Position numbers and translations under genes: made by a program. Shown in pieces: positions 7,658 to 9,424 of a stretch of 9,424 nt of DNA (position 1 is its first letter; each line of letters begins with the position of its first letter). This DNA comes from an uncultured Vogesella sp. (lineage in GTDB: Bacteria > Pseudomonadota > Gammaproteobacteria > Burkholderiales > Chromobacteriaceae). The stretch lies in contig CAMLGD010000126.1 in assembly GCA_946479405.1 (NCBI GenBank), positions 1 to 9,424 on the forward strand, in the 5' to 3' direction. The notes under the pieces are model-generated. The model saw nothing but the letters and a program-made list of their open reading frames with translations, was not told the DNA's origin and did no database searches.

Positions 7658-7663
7658 ATTCTA
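7658..7663 (-). promoter_or_regulatory. Possible -10 element for astE
   Basis: The minus strand reads TAGAAT, five of six matches to the -10 consensus, 24 bases before the astE ATG. No acceptable -35 is found at 16-18 bases; that region falls in the inverted repeat at 7669-7703. A very similar TAGAATG block precedes the alpha/beta hydrolase. Confidence 0.35.
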
Positions 7664-7668
7664 AGCAA

Positions 7669-7703
7669 ACCCCCGTGCGCGGCCAGCCGGCTGTCACGGG
7701 GGT
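7669..7703 (-). terminator. GC-rich inverted repeat after the alpha/beta hydrolase, probable terminator
   Basis: ACCCCCGTG (7669-7677) and CACGGGGGT (7695-7703) form a perfect 9-bp stem with a 17-base loop. On the minus strand the stem runs into GGGGGTTTGCTT, a short and interrupted T-tract. It lies 59 bases after the hydrolase stop. It may be a moderate intrinsic terminator that separates the hydrolase from astE. Confidence 0.5.
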
Positions 7704-7762
7704 GAATGTTGATGGCGCATCTGCGCAAGTGGCGGCGCACTTACGGTGCCGGAGGTTGGCCG

Positions 7763-8551
7763 CTAGCGCTCGGCAAACTGGAATATCTGCTGGCAGAAAG
7801 CCTGTGGCGCTTCCAGGTGGATGGCGTGTCCAGCGCCCGGCAGGATGGTGAGCGTTGCTCCCGGAATGCCTTGCTGCAGCAGCCGCGCCTGGTACGGAGG
7901 GGTCAGGCGGTCTTCGTCGCCGACGATGACATGGGTGGGCACGCGCAGCTCGTTCAGCCAGCTGCGCGCATCGTGCTGCAAGACGCCGCCGATGATGCGC
8001 TGGATGGCCAGCCAGCTGGTCAGCGCGGAGATGCGGCGCAGGTCCGGCAGCATGGCGCTGGCAGTGGAGAAGAAGCGGCTGGAAAACAGCCACGGCAGGC
8101 TGATGTCGAAGCGCAGGTCGGCGCCGCCAGCTTGTTCCGCATCGCCCCAGCTGGCAGCGATCTGCTCGTTGACGCTGTCCGACCACGCCAGGGTGGAGGC
8201 CAGCAGCAGCCGTTGCACGCGTTGCGGATGGCGGCGGGCAAAATGCTGCGCCACCATGCCGCCATATGACAGCCCGACCAGGTACACGCTGTCGATGCCA
8301 AGCTGCACCAGTAGCGCGGCGGCATCGTCTGCCTGCTGTGGCAGCGGGTAGTAATCGGCCACCGTTTGCTCGCTCTGACCCTGGCCCTGGAAGTCCAGGC
8401 GCAGTACACGGAAACACTGCTCCAGCGCCGGCGTCATCAGTCCCCATGCCAGCGTGCTCATGGTCAGGCCATTGAATAGCAGCAGCGTTCGGCTGCCCTG
8501 GCCACTGATTTCGTAGTACACCTGGCGTTGTTGGATGGTGGTATATGGCAT
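7763..8551 (-). CDS. Alpha/beta hydrolase of unknown substrate
   Basis: A single-domain alpha/beta-fold hydrolase of 262 aa, likely a cytoplasmic esterase, lactonase or depolymerase-like enzyme. With Met at 8551 as residue 1, the nucleophile is Ser95 in GLSYGG, the acid is Asp214 in VGDEDRLTPP, and the histidine is His242 in GAGHAIHLEAP; all three triad members are present. An LLFNGL segment near residues 24-29 could form the oxyanion hole. The stretch at about 120-185, between strand beta6 and the acid, forms the cap and is rich in Trp and Phe (PWLFSSRFF), suggesting a hydrophobic pocket. No signal peptide is seen. The start is chosen from AGGGGG seven bases upstream; an in-frame ATG at 8596 would add 15 residues that do not resemble the family and lacks an RBS. 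It is divergent from the EAL gene. 3-oxoadipate enol-lactonase is a family relative, but no catechol-pathway genes lie nearby. Confidence 0.85.
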   Translation of the reverse strand: MPYTTIQQRQVYYEISGQGSRTLLLFNGLTMSTLAWGLMTPALEQCFRVLRLDFQGQGQSEQTVADYYPLPQQADDAAALLVQLGIDSVYLVGLSYGGMVAQHFARRHPQRVQRLLLASTLAWSDSVNEQIAASWGDAEQAGGADLRFDISLPWLFSSRFFSTASAMLPDLRRISALTSWLAIQRIIGGVLQHDARSWLNELRVPTHVIVGDEDRLTPPYQARLLQQGIPGATLTILPGAGHAIHLEAPQAFCQQIFQFAER

Positions 8552-8558
8552 GCGATTT

Positions 8559-8564
8559 CCCCCT
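8559..8564 (-). promoter_or_regulatory. Ribosome binding site that decides the hydrolase start
   Basis: AGGGGG on the minus strand lies seven bases before the ATG at 8551. The longer in-frame starts at 8578 and 8596 have no comparable site. Confidence 0.65.
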
Positions 8565-8576
8565 GCGAGAGCTTTC

Positions 8577-8582
8577 ATTCTA
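8577..8582 (-). promoter_or_regulatory. Possible -10 element for the alpha/beta hydrolase
   Basis: The minus strand reads TAGAAT, five of six matches to the -10 consensus, 25 bases before the ATG at 8551. It almost matches the spacing of the TAGAAT before astE. No good -35 is visible. Confidence 0.3.
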
Positions 8583-8622
8583 GGTGCAAACGGCATGGCC
8601 GCGCGCCGCTCGCTGTCCCGAT

Positions 8623-8647
8623 GCTGTCACACAGCCACAGTACAGTG
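8623..8647. repeat. Cluster of ACAG/CTGT dyads between divergent genes
   Basis: GCTGT-CAC-ACAGC (8623-8635) is a perfect 5-bp inverted repeat. It is followed at once by CACAGTACAGTG (8636-8647), palindromic in 10 of 12 positions. ACAG occurs three times on the plus strand, at 8631, 8637 and 8642. The position between two divergent starts suits an operator, but no known regulator site is recognised. The rest of this gap, 8648-8682, shows only a weak GATAAA at 8657-8662 that might be a -10 for the EAL gene. Confidence 0.3.
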
Positions 8648-8682
8648 TTTGTCTTCGATAAAGATGACTGTGTCCGCTCATT

Positions 8683-9424
8683 ATGCAAGACCCGCTCGTG
8701 CAGGGCGCCGCCACTGGCGGCGCTGCCGAATTGCTTGACGCCATCATTCGGGATGGCTTGGTGCAGGTGGTGTTTCAGCCCATTGTTTACCTGGCCACCG
8801 GAGGCCTGGTCGGCTACGAGGCACTGGTGCGCGGGCCGTCGGATTCGCTGCTGTATTCGCCGGTGGCGCTGTTCGAGCAGGCGGCGCAGTGCGGTGTGCT
8901 GGCCCAGCTGGACCGGGTGTGCTTCGGCGCCGTGCTGCGGGAGTTTGCCCGTCAGCAGTTGCCGGGCACGCTGTTCGTCAATGTGATTCCGGACACGCTG
9001 CTGGGCGAGCATCTGCCGGCGGCGGAGCTGCTGGCCATGTTGGCCGCAGCGGGGGTGGCGCCGGCACGGGTGGTGCTGGAACTGACCGAAACCCGCCCAC
9101 ATGCCGGCTATCGCGCGCTGTGCCGGGTGGCCGCGGCGCTGCGGGCGGGCGGTTTGCGGTTAGCGCTGGACGATCTGGGCGAGGGCTTTTCCAATCTGCG
9201 GCTGTGGTCTGAGTTGCGGCCGGATCTGGTCAAGCTGGACAAGTATTTCGTGCAGCAGATCCATCAGGACGCGCTCAAGCTGCAGTTTGTCCGTTCGCTG
9301 GTGGACATGGCGCGCGCGGCCGGCGCGGTGCTGGTGGCGGAGGGCATCGAGCTGCCAGAGGAACTGGCGGTGCTGCGCGAGCTGGGGGTGGTGATGGGGC
9401 AGGGCTATCTGGTGGCGCGGCCGG
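8683..9424 (+). CDS. EAL-domain cyclic-di-GMP phosphodiesterase, 3' end cut by window edge
   Basis: Likely hydrolyses the second messenger c-di-GMP to pGpG, thereby affecting motility and biofilm formation. The window holds 247 codons covering nearly the whole EAL domain, with no sensor domain or membrane segment before it. Active-site residues are present: Glu46 in the EAL motif (GYEALVRG), Asn100 (FVNV), Glu133 and Glu136 (LELTE), Asp163-Asp164 (DDLGEG), Lys184 (VKLD), Glu220 (VAEGIE) and Gln240 (GQGY). Spacing from Glu133 to Gln240 equals that of the studied phosphodiesterase RocR, as I recall it. Loop 6 reads DDLGEGFSNL rather than the common DDFGTGYSSL. The GPSDS segment after EAL and the LRLWSELRPD and IHQD segments resemble proteins that start with EAL and continue into CBS repeats and a GGDEF domain, so such a C-terminus is likely beyond the edge. 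The ATG at 8683 follows an in-frame TGA at 8665; its RBS is weak. Confidence 0.9.
   Translation, partial: MQDPLVQGAATGGAAELLDAIIRDGLVQVVFQPIVYLATGGLVGYEALVRGPSDSLLYSPVALFEQAAQCGVLAQLDRVCFGAVLREFARQQLPGTLFVNVIPDTLLGEHLPAAELLAMLAAAGVAPARVVLELTETRPHAGYRALCRVAAALRAGGLRLALDDLGEGFSNLRLWSELRPDLVKLDKYFVQQIHQDALKLQFVRSLVDMARAAGAVLVAEGIELPEELAVLRELGVVMGQGYLVARP

Noticed and set aside
8552..8596. A 15-residue longer N-terminus for the alpha/beta hydrolase.
   Set aside because: It has no Shine-Dalgarno site and would bury the strong AGGGGG site inside the coding region.
8646..8662. A sigma-28 (flagellar) promoter before the EAL gene, because of CGATAA.
   Set aside because: The -10 matches GCCGATAA in only six of eight positions and there is no TAAA at about 15 bases upstream.
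1..9424. Neisserial DNA uptake sequence (GCCGTCTGAA) in the terminator stems.
   Set aside because: I did not find this word on either strand; the stems have unrelated sequences that differ from one another.
1..9424. Mobile element, toxin-antitoxin pair, defence system or CRISPR array.
   Set aside because: No transposase, recombinase, nuclease or repeat-spacer pattern is visible, and all genes belong to known housekeeping or metabolic families with uniform base use.

Overview
The window is about 60% GC, densely coded, and looks like ordinary chromosome from a betaproteobacterium. A member of the Neisseriales (Chromobacteriaceae-like) is plausible, but this is inferred from gene content and protein resemblance only. 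No transposase, integrase, phage gene, tRNA, rRNA or CRISPR array is visible. Every gene is intact except the two cut by the window edges.

Layout, left to right. (1) Minus strand, 1-1262: a UDP-N-acetylglucosamine 6-dehydrogenase of the WbpA type, cut at its C-terminus by the window start. It belongs to surface-polysaccharide sugar synthesis. (2) Minus strand, 1436-3073: UshA, the periplasmic UDP-sugar hydrolase/5'-nucleotidase. (3) Minus strand, 3168-4853: GlnS, glutaminyl-tRNA synthetase, ending in a strong intrinsic terminator that separates it from ushA. (4) Plus strand, 5119-6504: an FAD-linked D-2-hydroxyacid dehydrogenase close to D-2-hydroxyglutarate and D-lactate dehydrogenases, divergent from glnS. 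(5) Minus strand, 6620-7633: AstE, the last enzyme of arginine degradation by the succinyltransferase pathway, convergent with gene 4 across a two-way terminator. (6) Minus strand, 7763-8551: an alpha/beta hydrolase of unknown substrate. (7) Plus strand, 8683 to the right edge: an EAL-domain cyclic-di-GMP phosphodiesterase, divergent from gene 6 and cut at its C-terminus.

The genes mostly form single-gene transcription units. Most gaps hold an inverted repeat able to act as a terminator, and several promoter-like -10 hexamers can be proposed. There is no evident shared pathway. wbpA and ushA both touch UDP-sugars, in the cytoplasm and periplasm respectively, while glnS, the dehydrogenase and astE belong to glutamate-family or 2-hydroxyacid metabolism, but this grouping is probably chance.

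I found no convincing undescribed system. The points worth a second look are small: intergenic dyads (one with two DnaA-box-like arms), a possible alternative-folding leader before the dehydrogenase, similar 5' regions on astE and the hydrolase, ushA placed just behind a strong terminator, astE apart from the other ast genes, and the EAL protein, whose unseen C-terminus may carry CBS and GGDEF domains.
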